Positions 36,431 through 46,570 of a stretch of DNA of 64,000 nucleotides are shown piece by piece. The notes under the pieces were generated by a model. It had not been told where the DNA came from, searched no databases, and worked only from the letters and a program-made list of their open reading frames with translations. The position numbers and the translations under genes were made by a program. Position 1 is the first letter of the stretch. Each line of letters begins with the position of its first letter. The stretch is from Flavobacteriaceae bacterium YJPT1-3 (lineage in GTDB: Bacteria; Bacteroidota; Bacteroidia; Flavobacteriales; Flavobacteriaceae): assembly GCA_029866965.1 (NCBI GenBank), contig CP123444.1, positions 785,501 to 849,500 of the forward strand, read 5' to 3'.

Positions 36431-37420
36431 TTAGAAATTGGCGTCAAAACTGATCTCTTGACCCTCTTTTCCTCCACTATTACCGGCAACACCGGCCTTC
36501 TGATATTCACTCACTCGCTTTTCAAAGAAATTAGTCTTCCCTTGTAGGGAGATCATCTCCATAAAATCGAATGGATTGGCCGTGTTGTATTCTTTTTCAC
36601 ATCCCAATTCGACCAATAAGCGATCGGTTACGAATTCCAGATACTGAGCCATCAGTTTGGCATTCATCCCAATCAAACTCACGGGTAGGGATTCTGTGAT
36701 GAATTCGCGTTCGATGTTCAAGGCATCCACTAAGATCTCGCGGATACGCTCTTTGGGTACTTTGTTCACCAGATGATTGTTGTGGAGATGCACCGCAAAA
36801 TCACAGTGTACTCCTTCATCTCTGGAGATCAACTCATTGGAGAAAGTCAATCCGGGCATGAGACCACGCTTCTTCAGCCAGAAAATAGAGCAGAAAGCTC
36901 CTGAAAAGAAGATTCCCTCCACCGCAGCAAAAGCGATCAAACGCTCCGCAAAACTGGGGCTGTCGATCCATTTCAGGGCCCAGTCAGCTTTTTTCTTAAT
37001 GGCTGGGAAGTTCTCGATGGCCTTGAATAATTTATCTTTTTCTTCTTCATCTTTCACGTAGGTATCGATCAAGAGAGAATAGGTTTCTGAATGGATATTT
37101 TCCATCATGATCTGGAAACCATAGAAGAATTTAGCTTCAGAATACTGCACCTCATTGACGAAATTCTCCGCCAGGTTTTCATTGACGATACCGTCAGAGG
37201 CTGCAAAAAAGGCAAGTATGTGTTTGATGAAATAGCGCTCGTCTTTAGTCAACTTCTCCTTCCAGTCCGGTAAGTCAGAACTTAAGTCGATTTCTTCCGC
37301 CGTCCAAAAGCTCGCTTCCGACTTTTTGTACCATTCCCAAATGTCTTTGTGTTGGATCGGGAAGATCACAAATCGATTCTCATTCTCTTGTAGGATTGGT
37401 TCTACCGCTTCGCTCATCAT
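36431..37420 (-). CDS. nrdB: Ribonucleoside-diphosphate reductase, small (beta) subunit
   Basis: The 329-residue ferritin-like protein provides the diiron-tyrosyl radical site: [41 protein letters not shown] and [13 protein letters not shown] supply the Glu/His/Asp ligands. A Tyr follows in YSLLIDTYV, consistent with a radical site, but which residue holds the radical is not proven here. It starts with tandem Met (37420 or 37417). The C-terminal Phe-rich tail (ISFDANF) matches the peptide that docks in NrdA. Upstream is a -7-like CATATTTG and a nested inverted repeat. Confidence 0.95.
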   Translation of the reverse strand: MMSEAVEPILQENENRFVIFPIQHKDIWEWYKKSEASFWTAEEIDLSSDLPDWKEKLTKDERYFIKHILAFFAASDGIVNENLAENFVNEVQYSEAKFFYGFQIMMENIHSETYSLLIDTYVKDEEEKDKLFKAIENFPAIKKKADWALKWIDSPSFAERLIAFAAVEGIFFSGAFCSIFWLKKRGLMPGLTFSNELISRDEGVHCDFAVHLHNNHLVNKVPKERIREILVDALNIEREFITESLPVSLIGMNAKLMAQYLEFVTDRLLVELGCEKEYNTANPFDFMEMISLQGKTNFFEKRVSEYQKAGVAGNSGGKEGQEISFDANF

Positions 37421-37525
37421 TCAATGTTTTTGGAGTAATTAATTACTTGTCTTTATGGACTAACAAATATGACAAAAAAAGAAGGGGAAGAATGAGGAAT
37501 TGGGGTGGGGTTTTCAACAAAGTTT

Positions 37526-37566
37526 TTAACACAGCCATTCACCGAGAAATGTTGTGAAAGTGTTAA
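37526..37566. promoter_or_regulatory. Nested inverted repeat upstream of nrdB
   Basis: Outer arms TTAACAC (37526-37532) and GTGTTAA (37560-37566) enclose inner arms TTCAC (37538-37542) and GTGAA (37554-37558). It lies about 55-95 bp upstream of the putative -7 element, so it is a candidate operator for nrd control. It does not clearly match the 16-bp NrdR palindrome. Confidence 0.35.
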
Positions 37567-37764
37567 TGTTGATTTCTATATTTTTGGTTTTCAATGGGTT
37601 AAGACTATTAAAAATTTTCCGAAAATTTCAGAAAATAAGCGTCTAAAATAGCGGTCATCAAGTCTGAATATGGGGGTTCCGCCCGATTTTTCATAACGTT
37701 TTGATAACATTGCCGCAATCAAAAAATGAGCGCTCAAAACGGATGATAATAAGATTTTTCGCAC

Positions 37765-37797
37765 AAAAAAATCCTTCCAATCATTGGAAGGATTTTG
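37765..37797. terminator. Terminator of the sdh operon
   Basis: AAAATCCTTCCAA-TCA-TTGGAAGGATTTT stem-loop on the downstream side of sdhB, with A/T runs on both sides. Confidence 0.9.
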
Positions 37798-37819
37798 CGT
37801 TTATTCAATTCGGTGATTT

Positions 37820-38566
37820 TTACTCTTTCACACTTGCGGTCAAATACTCGCGATTCATCCGGGCAATGTTCTCCAGAGAGATCCCTTTAGGACATTCCAG
37901 CTCACAAGCTCCCGTGTTACTGCAGTGTCCAAATCCTTCCAAATCCATTTGACGTACCATGGCGCGCACACGCTCTGTGGCCTCTACTCTTCCTTGTGGA
38001 AGTAAGGCGAACTGGGAAACTTTAGCAGAAGTAAAGAGCATGGCACTGGCGTTCTTACAGGCCGCCACACAAGCTCCACAACCAATGCAGGTCGCTGCAT
38101 AGAAAGAATCGTCTGCATTGTCCTTTTCGATCGGGATGGCATTAGCATCTACCGTATTCCCAGAGGTATTTACCGAGATGTACCCACCTGCCTGCTGAAT
38201 ACGGTCGAAAGCGCTGCGATCAACGATCAAGTCTTTGATCACCGGAAATGCTTTGGCTCTAAACGGCTCGATGGTGATGGTATCTCCATCGTTAAACTTT
38301 CGCATGTGCAATTGACAGGTCGTGGTCATGTGCTCGGGACCGTGGGGCTCGCCATTGATCTGAAGCGAACAGCTCCCGCAAATTCCCTCACGACAATCGT
38401 GATCAAATTCGACCGGCTCTTCGCCTTTAGTGATCAATTCTTCATTGAGAATATCCAACATCTCTAAGAACGACATATCGCCTTCCACACCGTCGAGGGT
38501 ATAGTTCTGAATTCCGCCTTTCGCAGAATTACTTTGCTGTCGCCAAATTTTTAGATTCAATTTCAT
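37820..38566 (-). CDS. sdhB: Succinate dehydrogenase/fumarate reductase iron-sulfur subunit
   Basis: The 248 residues hold all three cluster sites: CREGICGSC plus a later Cys in TTCQL for [2Fe-2S], [11 protein letters not shown] for [4Fe-4S], and [15 protein letters not shown] for the third cluster. It carries electrons from SdhA to the membrane cytochrome subunit. It is the last gene of sdhCAB, 5 bp after sdhA, followed by a terminator. Length and Cys spacing resemble the B-type enzymes of Bacteroidota and Wolinella, which use menaquinone. Confidence 0.95.
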   Translation of the reverse strand: MKLNLKIWRQQSNSAKGGIQNYTLDGVEGDMSFLEMLDILNEELITKGEEPVEFDHDCREGICGSCSLQINGEPHGPEHMTTTCQLHMRKFNDGDTITIEPFRAKAFPVIKDLIVDRSAFDRIQQAGGYISVNTSGNTVDANAIPIEKDNADDSFYAATCIGCGACVAACKNASAMLFTSAKVSQFALLPQGRVEATERVRAMVRQMDLEGFGHCSNTGACELECPKGISLENIARMNREYLTASVKE

Positions 38567-38571
38567 AGCGC

Positions 38572-40575
38572 TTATTTATAGCTTCTTGTTTTCAACTCAA
38601 TATTTTCATAGGTCAGTTCCTCCTTATGCAATACCGCATCTTTAGGCTCTCCCTTATACTCCCAGGCGGACACGAACTTAAAGTTCTCGTCATCACGTAG
38701 GGCCTCTCCTTCGGGGGTTTGGTATTCCTCTCTAAAGTGACCGCCACAGGATTCATTTCGCGTCAGTGCATCCTTGGCAAATAACTCGCCCAGTTCGAGG
38801 AAGTCGGCGACACGTCCTGCTTTCTCCAATTCCTGATTTTTAGTATCTGCAGATCCGGTCACGCGTACATTGGCCCAGAAATCGTTACGCAGGGCAGCGA
38901 TCTCATCAATGGCCTCCTGCAATTCCTTGGCGTTACGCGACATTCCGCATTTGTTCCACATGATCTTTCCGAGCTTCTTGTGGTAATAGTCTACGGAGTG
39001 TTCTCCACTTCCACTCATCAATTTCTCGATACGCTCGCGTACATCTTGTTCCGCTTTCGCGAAAGCTTCCGACTCGGTCGAAATAGGGCCGGTACGAATA
39101 TCGTCGGCCAGGTAGTCCCCAATGGTGTAGGGCAGTACAAAATAACCGTCAGCCAGACCCTGCATCAGGGCCGAAGCTCCCAGTCGGTTAGCCCCGTGGT
39201 CAGAGAAGTTGGCTTCTCCGGCCGCATAACAGCCCGGAATGGTGGTCATGAGGTTGTAATCTACCCAAAGACCGCCCATGGTGTAGTGCACCGCAGGATA
39301 GATCATCATTGGGGTTTCATACGGATTCTCATCTACGATCTTCTCGTACATTTCGAAAAGGTTCCCGTACTTAGATTCGATCACCTCGTCGCCTAATTTT
39401 TTGATCTCTTCGTCCGTAGGATTTTTGATCCCCGAAGTCAGTGCTTTTTCTTTTCCGTAGCGCTTGATCGCAGAAGCGAAATCCAGATATACGGCTTCGC
39501 CGGTCTTGTTGACCCCATAACCAGCATCGCAACGCTCTTTGGCAGCACGGGAGGCAACGTCTCGTGGCACCAGGTTACCGAAGGCCGGGTAGCGACGCTC
39601 CAGGTAGTAATCCCGGTCTTCTTCTTTCAATTGCGTAGGACGCAACTTGCCAGCACGTATGGCCTCGGCATCTTCTTTCTTCTTCGGTACCCAGATACGC
39701 CCGTCATTACGTAGCGATTCTGACATCAAGGTTAATTTACTTTGATGCTCTCCGGAAACCGGAATACAGGTAGGGTGGATTTGCGTAAAGCAAGGGTTAG
39801 CAAAATAAGCTCCTCTTCGGTGCGCTCTCCAGGCGGCCATGACATTACTCCCCATGGCATTGGTGGAGAGATAAAATACGTTTCCATACCCTCCGGAAGC
39901 CAATACCACCGCATGGGCACTGTGTCTTTCGATCTCCCCAGTTACCAAATTACGAGCAATGATCCCTCGGGCTTTGCCGTCGACCAAAACCAGGTCGAGC
40001 ATTTCGTGACGGTTGAAGGGTTTGATCTTTCCGCGATTGATCTGACGGTTCATCGCTGAATAGGCACCTAGCAGCAATTGCTGTCCGGTTTGACCCTTGG
40101 CGTAGAAGGTTCGCGAAACCAACACCCCTCCAAAGGAACGGTTGTCGAGCAATCCTCCGTATTCCCGGGCGAAAGGCACGCCTTGTGCCACACACTGGTC
40201 AATGATGTTGCTGGATACTTCAGCCAGGCGGTAGACGTTCGCTTCCCGCGAGCGGTAATCGCCTCCTTTAACGGTGTCGTAAAACAGGCGGTAGTTGGAA
40301 TCTCCGTCCCCCTGGTAGTTCTTAGCAGCATTGATCCCGCCCTGAGCAGCGATGGAATGCGCCCGACGTGGTGAGTCCTGATAACAGAAGGTCTTTACGT
40401 TGTAGCCCAGCTCCGCCAGCGTAGCTGCTGCTGATCCTCCGGCCAGTCCGGTACCTACCACAATGACGTCGATATTACGCTTGTTGGCCGGATTGACCAG
40501 GTCAATTTCGTTTTTATGTTTGGTCCACTTATCTGCCAGTGGTCCTGAAGGTACTTTTGAATCTAAAATAGCCAT
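38572..40575 (-). CDS. sdhA: Succinate dehydrogenase/fumarate reductase flavoprotein subunit
   Basis: The 667-residue flavoprotein has the FAD site [21 protein letters not shown] and the flavinylation segment [13 protein letters not shown] preceded by RRAHS. The active-site region is [12 protein letters not shown], followed by [19 protein letters not shown]. It oxidises succinate to fumarate, feeding electrons to SdhB. The long form (667 against about 590) is usual for the B-type. An exact copy of the iterated palindrome (39053-39066) encodes AFAKA in a surface helix. Confidence 0.95.
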   Translation of the reverse strand: MAILDSKVPSGPLADKWTKHKNEIDLVNPANKRNIDVIVVGTGLAGGSAAATLAELGYNVKTFCYQDSPRRAHSIAAQGGINAAKNYQGDGDSNYRLFYDTVKGGDYRSREANVYRLAEVSSNIIDQCVAQGVPFAREYGGLLDNRSFGGVLVSRTFYAKGQTGQQLLLGAYSAMNRQINRGKIKPFNRHEMLDLVLVDGKARGIIARNLVTGEIERHSAHAVVLASGGYGNVFYLSTNAMGSNVMAAWRAHRRGAYFANPCFTQIHPTCIPVSGEHQSKLTLMSESLRNDGRIWVPKKKEDAEAIRAGKLRPTQLKEEDRDYYLERRYPAFGNLVPRDVASRAAKERCDAGYGVNKTGEAVYLDFASAIKRYGKEKALTSGIKNPTDEEIKKLGDEVIESKYGNLFEMYEKIVDENPYETPMMIYPAVHYTMGGLWVDYNLMTTIPGCYAAGEANFSDHGANRLGASALMQGLADGYFVLPYTIGDYLADDIRTGPISTESEAFAKAEQDVRERIEKLMSGSGEHSVDYYHKKLGKIMWNKCGMSRNAKELQEAIDEIAALRNDFWANVRVTGSADTKNQELEKAGRVADFLELGELFAKDALTRNESCGGHFREEYQTPEGEALRDDENFKFVSAWEYKGEPKDAVLHKEELTYENIELKTRSYK
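39053..39066. repeat. Exact iterated palindrome in sdhA
   Basis: Read on the reverse strand as AFAKA. Confidence 0.95.
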
Positions 40576-40587
40576 AGTACTGAAGTA

Positions 40588-41253
40588 TTAGTGAGGTAGC
40601 TGATTGAAATGATGATACAGGGCAATAAAAATAAAGCCTGCCGGAATCGCTACCGCATAGATTTTGGTGAAGGCTTTAATACCTCCGCTGAATTTATTGT
40701 TGACCCCCATGGTTTGAAAAGAGGACGCAAAGCCGTGCCACAGGTGCATTGCCAGAAGTACAAAGGAAAATACATAAATGCCTACACGAATGGGATCTTC
40801 AAACTTGTGCACGGTTTCCTCCAGGTATCTTGTGGGATCCTCCGGATTATTTTCCACGTATTTGTAGATCATTTCCGGGATCCAGAAGTCATAAAAATGG
40901 AGTCCGAGAAAGGCCAGTACGACGGCTCCACTGAGGATCATGTTTCGAGATACCCAACTCGAATTACGATTCCCTTTGTATTCCACATAACTTACGGAAC
41001 GGGCTTTCTTACTGCGTAATTCCAAAATAATCCCCATCACAAAATGGAAGATCACTCCTGCGATCAAAATGGGCTGGAGTACGCCTTGCACTAAAAAATT
41101 AGTCCCCATAAAATGAGACCATTCATTAAAGGTTTCCGGGGCGATGACCGAAGTAAAATTGATCGTAAAATGCTGGGCAAGAAAAACGACTAAAAATAGT
41201 CCTGATAAGGCCATCGCTACTTTACGAGCAATGGTAGAGGAAAGTATTCCCAT
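40588..41253 (-). CDS. sdhC: Succinate dehydrogenase cytochrome b subunit (fused membrane anchor)
   Basis: The 221 residues have five hydrophobic helices (KVAMALSGLFLVVFLAQHF, LQPILIAGVIFHFVMGIIL, NMILSGAVVLAFLGLHFYDF, VYVFSFVLLAMHLWHGF-type, AVAIPAGFIFIALYH). Several conserved His (QHF, FHF, LHF, LHLWHG) are suited to di-haem ligation. This is the single-chain anchor of B-type succinate:menaquinone reductases, so no separate sdhD is expected. First gene of the sdhCAB operon, 12 bp from sdhA, with a well-formed promoter. Confidence 0.93.
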   Translation of the reverse strand: MGILSSTIARKVAMALSGLFLVVFLAQHFTINFTSVIAPETFNEWSHFMGTNFLVQGVLQPILIAGVIFHFVMGIILELRSKKARSVSYVEYKGNRNSSWVSRNMILSGAVVLAFLGLHFYDFWIPEMIYKYVENNPEDPTRYLEETVHKFEDPIRVGIYVFSFVLLAMHLWHGFASSFQTMGVNNKFSGGIKAFTKIYAVAIPAGFIFIALYHHFNQLPH

Positions 41254-41281
41254 GGATTCAAGTTTTCAATTTTTGGTCCTA

Positions 41282-41313
41282 CAAAATTACGCGCTGGCGT
41301 ACGTTCTGACAAA
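41282..41313 (-). promoter_or_regulatory. sdhCAB promoter (TTTG-N20-TAATTTTG)
   Basis: On the reverse strand TTTG (plus 41310-41313) and TAATTTTG (plus 41282-41289) are 20 bp apart, an excellent match to the Bacteroidota consensus. Predicted leader is about 22-25 nt before the ATG at 41253. Confidence 0.8.
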
Positions 41314-41547
41314 CTTTCCCGCGTTATTCAATGGCAAAGCCGGAATTGTTCAAGAATCTTTACGAAATCGTTGGATTAGCCCCCTTCTTTCTTAAACAAA
41401 TCACAGCCAATTTAATCAAATGCTACAGCATCAGAGCGGGCAATACCCGCTTACAAAAGCATCATGATCTCAAAAATTAACAAAATGGGCCAGCCCTGGT
41501 GTTAACCATTAGGGGGCAAGATCATCAATAAGAAACAAAAATACTTA

Positions 41548-42225
41548 ATGATGAAAACACCCGCTTATTTAGTACTTATCCTCATGATTTTTACCGGACT
41601 TGGATGTTCCAGTGATGACGCTGTGGAGTCGCAAGTGCAGGTCCCAAACATTCAATTCGCCCAAAGCAGTTTTACCACCACCTTTCGCACCGCAGGAGCT
41701 ACACTCGCTCCTAATATCGATTGGAATGGAGAACAAGGAACTCTCACTTTAGCTACGCCGGTTTCAGGAGTGAGTCTGAATCAAAGTACCGGAGTGATCA
41801 GTTGGTCTAAGCTATTGCCCATCGGTACCACTACCGTGCAGCTTATTGCGAGCAACTCGGCCGGGCAATCTCAAGTCACGCTAAACCTAGAAAATGACTT
41901 TGAAGGAAGCTTTGTTGGAGCGTACGGCAGTGATCCGGACAGCCAAGATACTTCTAACTATTTTCAAGTCAATTTTTCCGCTGACGGCTCCGTGGAAGTC
42001 ATCGCCAATGATTCCAGGGATGTTGCGACAGGTACCTATGGGCTAGTAGGTTCCACGCTAACTGCCTTTTATTCGTATGATTTCGAAGACCTTAACGAAT
42101 ACACCTTCCAAGCTGAACTCGTCAATACGGCCGCTCAGGCCACTGTCGATGGCTTGTGGTATATCGGTGATTCTACCGATCCTGCGGATGCCGGCGGTTA
42201 TTTTGAAGTATCCACTTCCGATTAG
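41548..42225 (+). CDS. Putative lipoprotein with Ig-like/cadherin-like N-domain
   Basis: The 225 residues start with tandem Met and a lipoprotein signal (LMIFTGLGC, then SSDD). The first half has a motif found in Ig-like/putative-Ig repeats (LATPVSGVSLNQSTGVISWS followed by VQLIASNSAGQS). The second half reads as a lipocalin-like beta sandwich (FVGAYGSDPDSQD, GTYGLVGSTLTAFYSYD, DGLWYIGDSTD). It resembles the broken lipoprotein gene at 19.5-20.1 kb in general type. No function can be assigned. It converges on the sortilin-like gene with a strong terminator between. Confidence 0.7.
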   Translation: MMKTPAYLVLILMIFTGLGCSSDDAVESQVQVPNIQFAQSSFTTTFRTAGATLAPNIDWNGEQGTLTLATPVSGVSLNQSTGVISWSKLLPIGTTTVQLIASNSAGQSQVTLNLENDFEGSFVGAYGSDPDSQDTSNYFQVNFSADGSVEVIANDSRDVATGTYGLVGSTLTAFYSYDFEDLNEYTFQAELVNTAAQATVDGLWYIGDSTDPADAGGYFEVSTSD

Positions 42226-42239
42226 TACAGATGCTACAA

Positions 42240-42285
42240 AATAAAAACCTCCTCCCGACAATAGTGTCAGGAGGAGGTTTTTTAC
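42240..42285. terminator. Bidirectional terminator
   Basis: AAAACCTCCTCC and GGAGGAGGTTTT arms, with an additional GACA/TGTC pair near the loop (one weak pairing between them), lie between the convergent genes. Confidence 0.92.
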
Positions 42286-42298
42286 ATTGTCCTGGGTA

Positions 42299-45157
42299 CT
42301 ACTCCACCACCAAAGCCATAGTCGCTGTAGCCGCTCCCCGCGTGATTTTAACCGTGTAATCACCTTCAGGGATATACAACAGATCATTCTGTTTGGGTTC
42401 TAAGACCACACCGTAAGCTTTTTCTACTTTGCGTTTCTGCTTTTTGTCGACGACCAAGGGATAGGCAATAAAGTTCATTCCCCGATCTACATCCAAGGTA
42501 TGCTCATGAATAACCACCTGATCTTTCCCCACTATTTGAAGGGTCAGACTACCCGAAGCATTGGAATATACAGGAATGGTCACTTCCGGCTCATAAGGCT
42601 CCCCCCAGCTGCCCCAGGACGTTCCCCAACGGACTGAATAACGCACTTTGTCCAGGTCAAAGAGCTGAAGCTCTTTTTTAGTATCTAGTTGCTGTAGAGC
42701 CTCCAGATCGGCTTTATAAATACTCCGGCCATGGGTGCCCACAAGCAGGTCGGCTTCCCGCTGCTGTACGACCAGGTCATGCACGGCTACTGCTGGCAAG
42801 CCATTGTCAAATACCTGCCAGCTATCCCCTCGATCGAGCGATACGTAAGCGCCATTGTCGGTGCCCAAATAAAGCAACTCCGCATTCTCCGGATCTTCCC
42901 GAATTACGTTTACCGGTGACACCGGCAGATTGGCCGAAATATCCTTCCAGGAGTTTCCGTAATCCTCACTCACATAAACATAGGGTTTAAAGTCATCCCA
43001 ACGGTATCCATTCAGGGTTACATAAACGCGCCCTTCTTCATGCTGGGAAGCGATCACCCTGCTCACCCAAAGATCTTTAGGGAAACTGGCACTCACATTT
43101 TGCCAATTACCTCCGGCATTGCGGGTCACATGCACCAGACCGTCATCACTTCCGGTATAGATCAAGCCAAATTGAAATGGAGATTCGCTAATGGTCGTCA
43201 ACGTACCATAAGCCACATTTCCTTTTTTACCTCCTTGAGTCAGATCACCGGAGATGGCCGTCCAATCGTCACCCTGATTCATACTCCGCATCAGCTTATT
43301 ACCTCCCAAATAGAGGATGTCTTGATTGTGCGGACTCAATAAAATAGGCGTTTGCCAATTGAAGCGGTAGGGCGCTTCTCCCAGTTCGTGCTTGGGTTGA
43401 ATATAGGCTCGCTCCCCGGTCGCCCGGTTCAATCGGAAATAGTTCCCAAACTGAAACCCGGTGTAGACGATATCCGCATTGCGATTATCTACCTGCACCT
43501 GCATGCCGTCACCACCCATGATGCTCTCCCAGGGATACTGCCCGCTGGAATGCCAGCCTTCATCTTCAGGGGCATTGTGTGCACCTACCCAGACCCCGTT
43601 GTCTTGTAGACCTCCATACACATTATAGGGCTCTTCCTGATCTACGGCTATAGCGTAAAATTGGCCTACCGAAGGCTGATTGGCTTTGATCCAATGGGCC
43701 CCATCGTCGTAGGTGATATTAACTCCACCATCATTCCCGTTGATCAAATGATCCGGATTCTTGGGATTGATCCATAGCGAATGATGATCCGAATGCACAT
43801 TGCGTGCAGAAATATTTTCAAAGGTCTGCCCGCCGTCTTTGGACTTCAAGATGGGAACCCCGGAAATATAAATATGATCCGCATTATTGGGGTTGACTTG
43901 AATTTGTCCAAAGTAATAGCCGTAGCTGTAGTAAATATCATCCAAATAGCCTTCGTGAGTTTTCGCCCAGCTTTGACCCCCATCATCCGATCGATACACC
44001 TCAGCGCCTATAACCGGTGTGTCAAAAAGAAGCGCGTTGGCATCCTCCAAATACTTGGCCAGATCAACAGGCAATACGCCACCCTTTCGCACCATATTCT
44101 TTACATTCTCCGCACGGTACTTTTCCTGAAAATTGTTCTCTTTTAAAAAGGCATTTAATTTTTTATTATCCAGCGCCAGAAAGGCTTCAATGCTCATGTT
44201 CTTGAAGTCTTCTTTGACCAGTCCCATCTTATCGCTCTGTGGTTCGCCTTCTTCTCTTCTGAATTGACTGTCGTGCACTACGTAGACCGTATTTTCGTCA
44301 TAGACGGCCAAACCAATACGTCCTACACCCTCTCCTTGTGGAAAATTACTGAGGCGATTCCAGGTTTTCCCGGCATCGGTACTTTTATACACTCCTGAGC
44401 CTTCCCCGCTCCCTTCAAAGTTCCAGGCTTTACGGTCCTTCTCCCAGGCGGCTGCATACTGAATATTGAAATTCCCGGGCACATAGGCCATGTCAATGAT
44501 CCCGGTGTCTTCATTCACGAAAAGCGTGCGTTCCCAGGTATCACCCCCATCCATAGAGCGATAGACGCCCCGCTCTGAATTTGGAGAGTACAGATGTCCG
44601 GTCACGCCTACTACAACTTCATTGGGATTGTTGGGATTGAGTAGAATACGTCCAATATGATGGGAATCGGGTAAGCCTTTAAATTCCCAGTGCTCTCCTC
44701 CATCGGTGGACTTCAGCATGCCGATACCGGCGTAGGACGAACGCGAACTGTTATTCTCGCCGGTTCCTACCCAAATGATGTTATTTTTCCAATCGACCGC
44801 AATGTCGCCCACATTCTGCGTGGCCGCGGCATCCAAAACAGGTTCGAAAGTAGTTCCGTTGTTGTTGGTGTACCAGAGTCCGCCGCTGGCGTAACCCACG
44901 TAAAATTCAGAGGTCATCTCCGGATTCACGTCTATATCGACCACCCGGCCACTCATGACACTGGGGCCGATATTTTCTAAGGGCAAATGCTTGACCAGCG
45001 AGGCTTCGACCATGGCGGCTTTTTGCTCTAATCCGGCCTGAACCTGACTAGCGGAAGTTGCCGGTTGCTGGGCGTATGCTTTCGCGAAAGGCGCACCGGA
45101 AAAGAGTACGGCACAAGAGAAAAATAGAAGGCTGGTGAGGGAGTAGAATCGTTGCAT
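42299..45157 (-). CDS. Large secreted sortilin/BNR-repeat (VPS10-like) protein
   Basis: The 952 residues begin with a signal peptide (SLLFFSCAVLFSGAPFAKAYAQ). They contain many Asp-box motifs of the SxDGGxTW type: STDGGEHWE, SMDGGDTWER, STDAGKTWNR, SDDGGQSWAK, SKDGGQTFE, RNAGGNWQ and SEDYGNSWK. These form a large beta-propeller like sortilin or BNR sialidases. There is no T9SS tail, and the C-terminal 150 residues look like a beta-sandwich (VTIPVYSNASGSLTLQIVGKD). Relatives are usually labelled glycosyl hydrolase without proof. A near copy of the palindrome (45078-45091) encodes FAKA in the signal peptide. It is divergent from pepP. Confidence 0.85.
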   Translation of the reverse strand: MQRFYSLTSLLFFSCAVLFSGAPFAKAYAQQPATSASQVQAGLEQKAAMVEASLVKHLPLENIGPSVMSGRVVDIDVNPEMTSEFYVGYASGGLWYTNNNGTTFEPVLDAAATQNVGDIAVDWKNNIIWVGTGENNSSRSSYAGIGMLKSTDGGEHWEFKGLPDSHHIGRILLNPNNPNEVVVGVTGHLYSPNSERGVYRSMDGGDTWERTLFVNEDTGIIDMAYVPGNFNIQYAAAWEKDRKAWNFEGSGEGSGVYKSTDAGKTWNRLSNFPQGEGVGRIGLAVYDENTVYVVHDSQFRREEGEPQSDKMGLVKEDFKNMSIEAFLALDNKKLNAFLKENNFQEKYRAENVKNMVRKGGVLPVDLAKYLEDANALLFDTPVIGAEVYRSDDGGQSWAKTHEGYLDDIYYSYGYYFGQIQVNPNNADHIYISGVPILKSKDGGQTFENISARNVHSDHHSLWINPKNPDHLINGNDGGVNITYDDGAHWIKANQPSVGQFYAIAVDQEEPYNVYGGLQDNGVWVGAHNAPEDEGWHSSGQYPWESIMGGDGMQVQVDNRNADIVYTGFQFGNYFRLNRATGERAYIQPKHELGEAPYRFNWQTPILLSPHNQDILYLGGNKLMRSMNQGDDWTAISGDLTQGGKKGNVAYGTLTTISESPFQFGLIYTGSDDGLVHVTRNAGGNWQNVSASFPKDLWVSRVIASQHEEGRVYVTLNGYRWDDFKPYVYVSEDYGNSWKDISANLPVSPVNVIREDPENAELLYLGTDNGAYVSLDRGDSWQVFDNGLPAVAVHDLVVQQREADLLVGTHGRSIYKADLEALQQLDTKKELQLFDLDKVRYSVRWGTSWGSWGEPYEPEVTIPVYSNASGSLTLQIVGKDQVVIHEHTLDVDRGMNFIAYPLVVDKKQKRKVEKAYGVVLEPKQNDLLYIPEGDYTVKITRGAATATMALVVE

Positions 45158-45252
45158 ACATTGGTTTTCTTAAAATCGTTAACAAAATAGGGATTTCGCC
45201 TGCTGGGTGTTCCTTTTTTACGATAGTTTAACAACTTTTCTCGGTAGACTTG

Positions 45253-45260
45253 TATTTTTG
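45253..45260 (+). promoter_or_regulatory. -7 element of pepP (TATTTTTG)
   Basis: TATTTTTG, 17 bp before the ATG at 45278. The -33 partner is weak. Confidence 0.55.
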
Positions 45261-45277
45261 AAGAAACAAAAACATTC

Positions 45278-46570
45278 ATGAAGTACGACCCAATCGATTC
45301 CGCCCTATTCATTAAAAATCGCAAGCATTTTATGGCTCAAATGGAGCCGAGAAGCCTGGCTATTTTTAATAGTAATGACATCTATCCCGTTTCGGCAGAT
45401 TCGACCATGCCCTTTGAACAGCACCGGGATATCTTTTACTTAAGCGGAGTGGATCAGGAAGAAAGCGTACTCGTGCTCTTCCCACATGCCCCCAAGGCCA
45501 AGCACCGGGAGATTCTTTTTTTGAAAGAGACCAACGAACACATTGCGGTATGGGAAGGAGCCAAGTTGACCAAAGAAGCCGCATTGGAGACCAGCGGGAT
45601 AAAAACAGTCTACTGGCTAAAAGACATGGACAAGGTACTCTTTGAACTGATGAGTCAGTGCGATACGGTCTACCTCAATACCAATGAACATTACCGGGCC
45701 TCGGTAGAAACCGAAACCCGGGAAGCCCGTTTTATCAAAAAGCTTAAGGAGCAATACCCGGCACACCGAGTCGCTAAAAGCAATCCTATTTTACAGCGCT
45801 TGCGCTCGGTGAAAGATCCCATCGAACTCGAACTCATGCAAAAGGCCTGTAACATTACCGAGAAAGGGATTCGAAGGGTACTTGAGTTTGTCAAGCCCGG
45901 TGTTTGGGAATACAATATTGAAGCCGAACTGCTGCACGAATTTCTAAACAACCGCTCCAAAGGCTTTGCCTATACGCCCATCATCGCCTCCGGGAATAAC
46001 GCCAATGTACTGCATTATGTAGAGAACAATCAGCAGTGCAAAGCCGGCGATCTTATTCTGATGGATGTGGGCGCCGAGTATGCTAATTATTCCAGTGACC
46101 TGACGCGTACCATCCCCGTTTCCGGACGCTATAGTGCCCGTCAGAAGGAGGTCTACAATGCCGTTTTACGCGTCAAAGACGAAGCCACCCAAATGCTGGT
46201 ACCGGGCACCTATTGGGAAGCCTACCATAAAGAGGTGGGCAAAATCATGACTTCTGAATTAATGGGACTCGGTCTTCTGGACAAAGCCGATGTACAAAAC
46301 GAAGATCCGGATTGGCCCGCTTATAAAAAGTACTTTATGCACGGTACTTCCCACCACATTGGGCTGGATACCCACGACTACGGCCTCTTACACGAACCCA
46401 TGCAGGCAAACAATGTTTTTACCGTAGAACCCGGAATTTACCTGCCTGAGGAAGGCTTTGGTATTCGCCTGGAAGATGACGTGGTCATTCAGGAAAGCGG
46501 AGCGCCAAAGAATTTGATGGCCTCCATCCCGATCACAGTAGAAGAGATTGAAGAGGTAATGAACAGCTAA
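45278..46570 (+). CDS. pepP: Xaa-Pro aminopeptidase P (M24B)
   Basis: The 430 residues have an N-terminal AMP_N domain (FIKNRKHFMAQMEPRSLAIFNSND) and a creatinase-fold catalytic domain. The dimetal ligands are DVGAEYANYSSDLTRT (two Asp), HGTSHHIGLDTHD (His), EPGIYLP (Glu) and GIRLEDDVV (Glu). It cleaves the N-terminal residue before proline. No signal peptide is seen, so it is cytoplasmic. Its stop overlaps the 3' end of the convergent small secreted protein by 4 bp. Confidence 0.93.
   Translation: MKYDPIDSALFIKNRKHFMAQMEPRSLAIFNSNDIYPVSADSTMPFEQHRDIFYLSGVDQEESVLVLFPHAPKAKHREILFLKETNEHIAVWEGAKLTKEAALETSGIKTVYWLKDMDKVLFELMSQCDTVYLNTNEHYRASVETETREARFIKKLKEQYPAHRVAKSNPILQRLRSVKDPIELELMQKACNITEKGIRRVLEFVKPGVWEYNIEAELLHEFLNNRSKGFAYTPIIASGNNANVLHYVENNQQCKAGDLILMDVGAEYANYSSDLTRTIPVSGRYSARQKEVYNAVLRVKDEATQMLVPGTYWEAYHKEVGKIMTSELMGLGLLDKADVQNEDPDWPAYKKYFMHGTSHHIGLDTHDYGLLHEPMQANNVFTVEPGIYLPEEGFGIRLEDDVVIQESGAPKNLMASIPITVEEIEEVMNS

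Larger units (their letters stand above)
37421..37819. other. Intergenic region between nrdB and sdhB
   Basis: 400 bp without a supportable gene. From left to right it holds the nrdB leader, a reverse-strand -7-like CATATTTG (37464-37471), a nested inverted repeat (37526-37566), AT-rich sequence with AAATTTTC words, and the sdh terminator (37765-37797). Confidence 0.75.
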
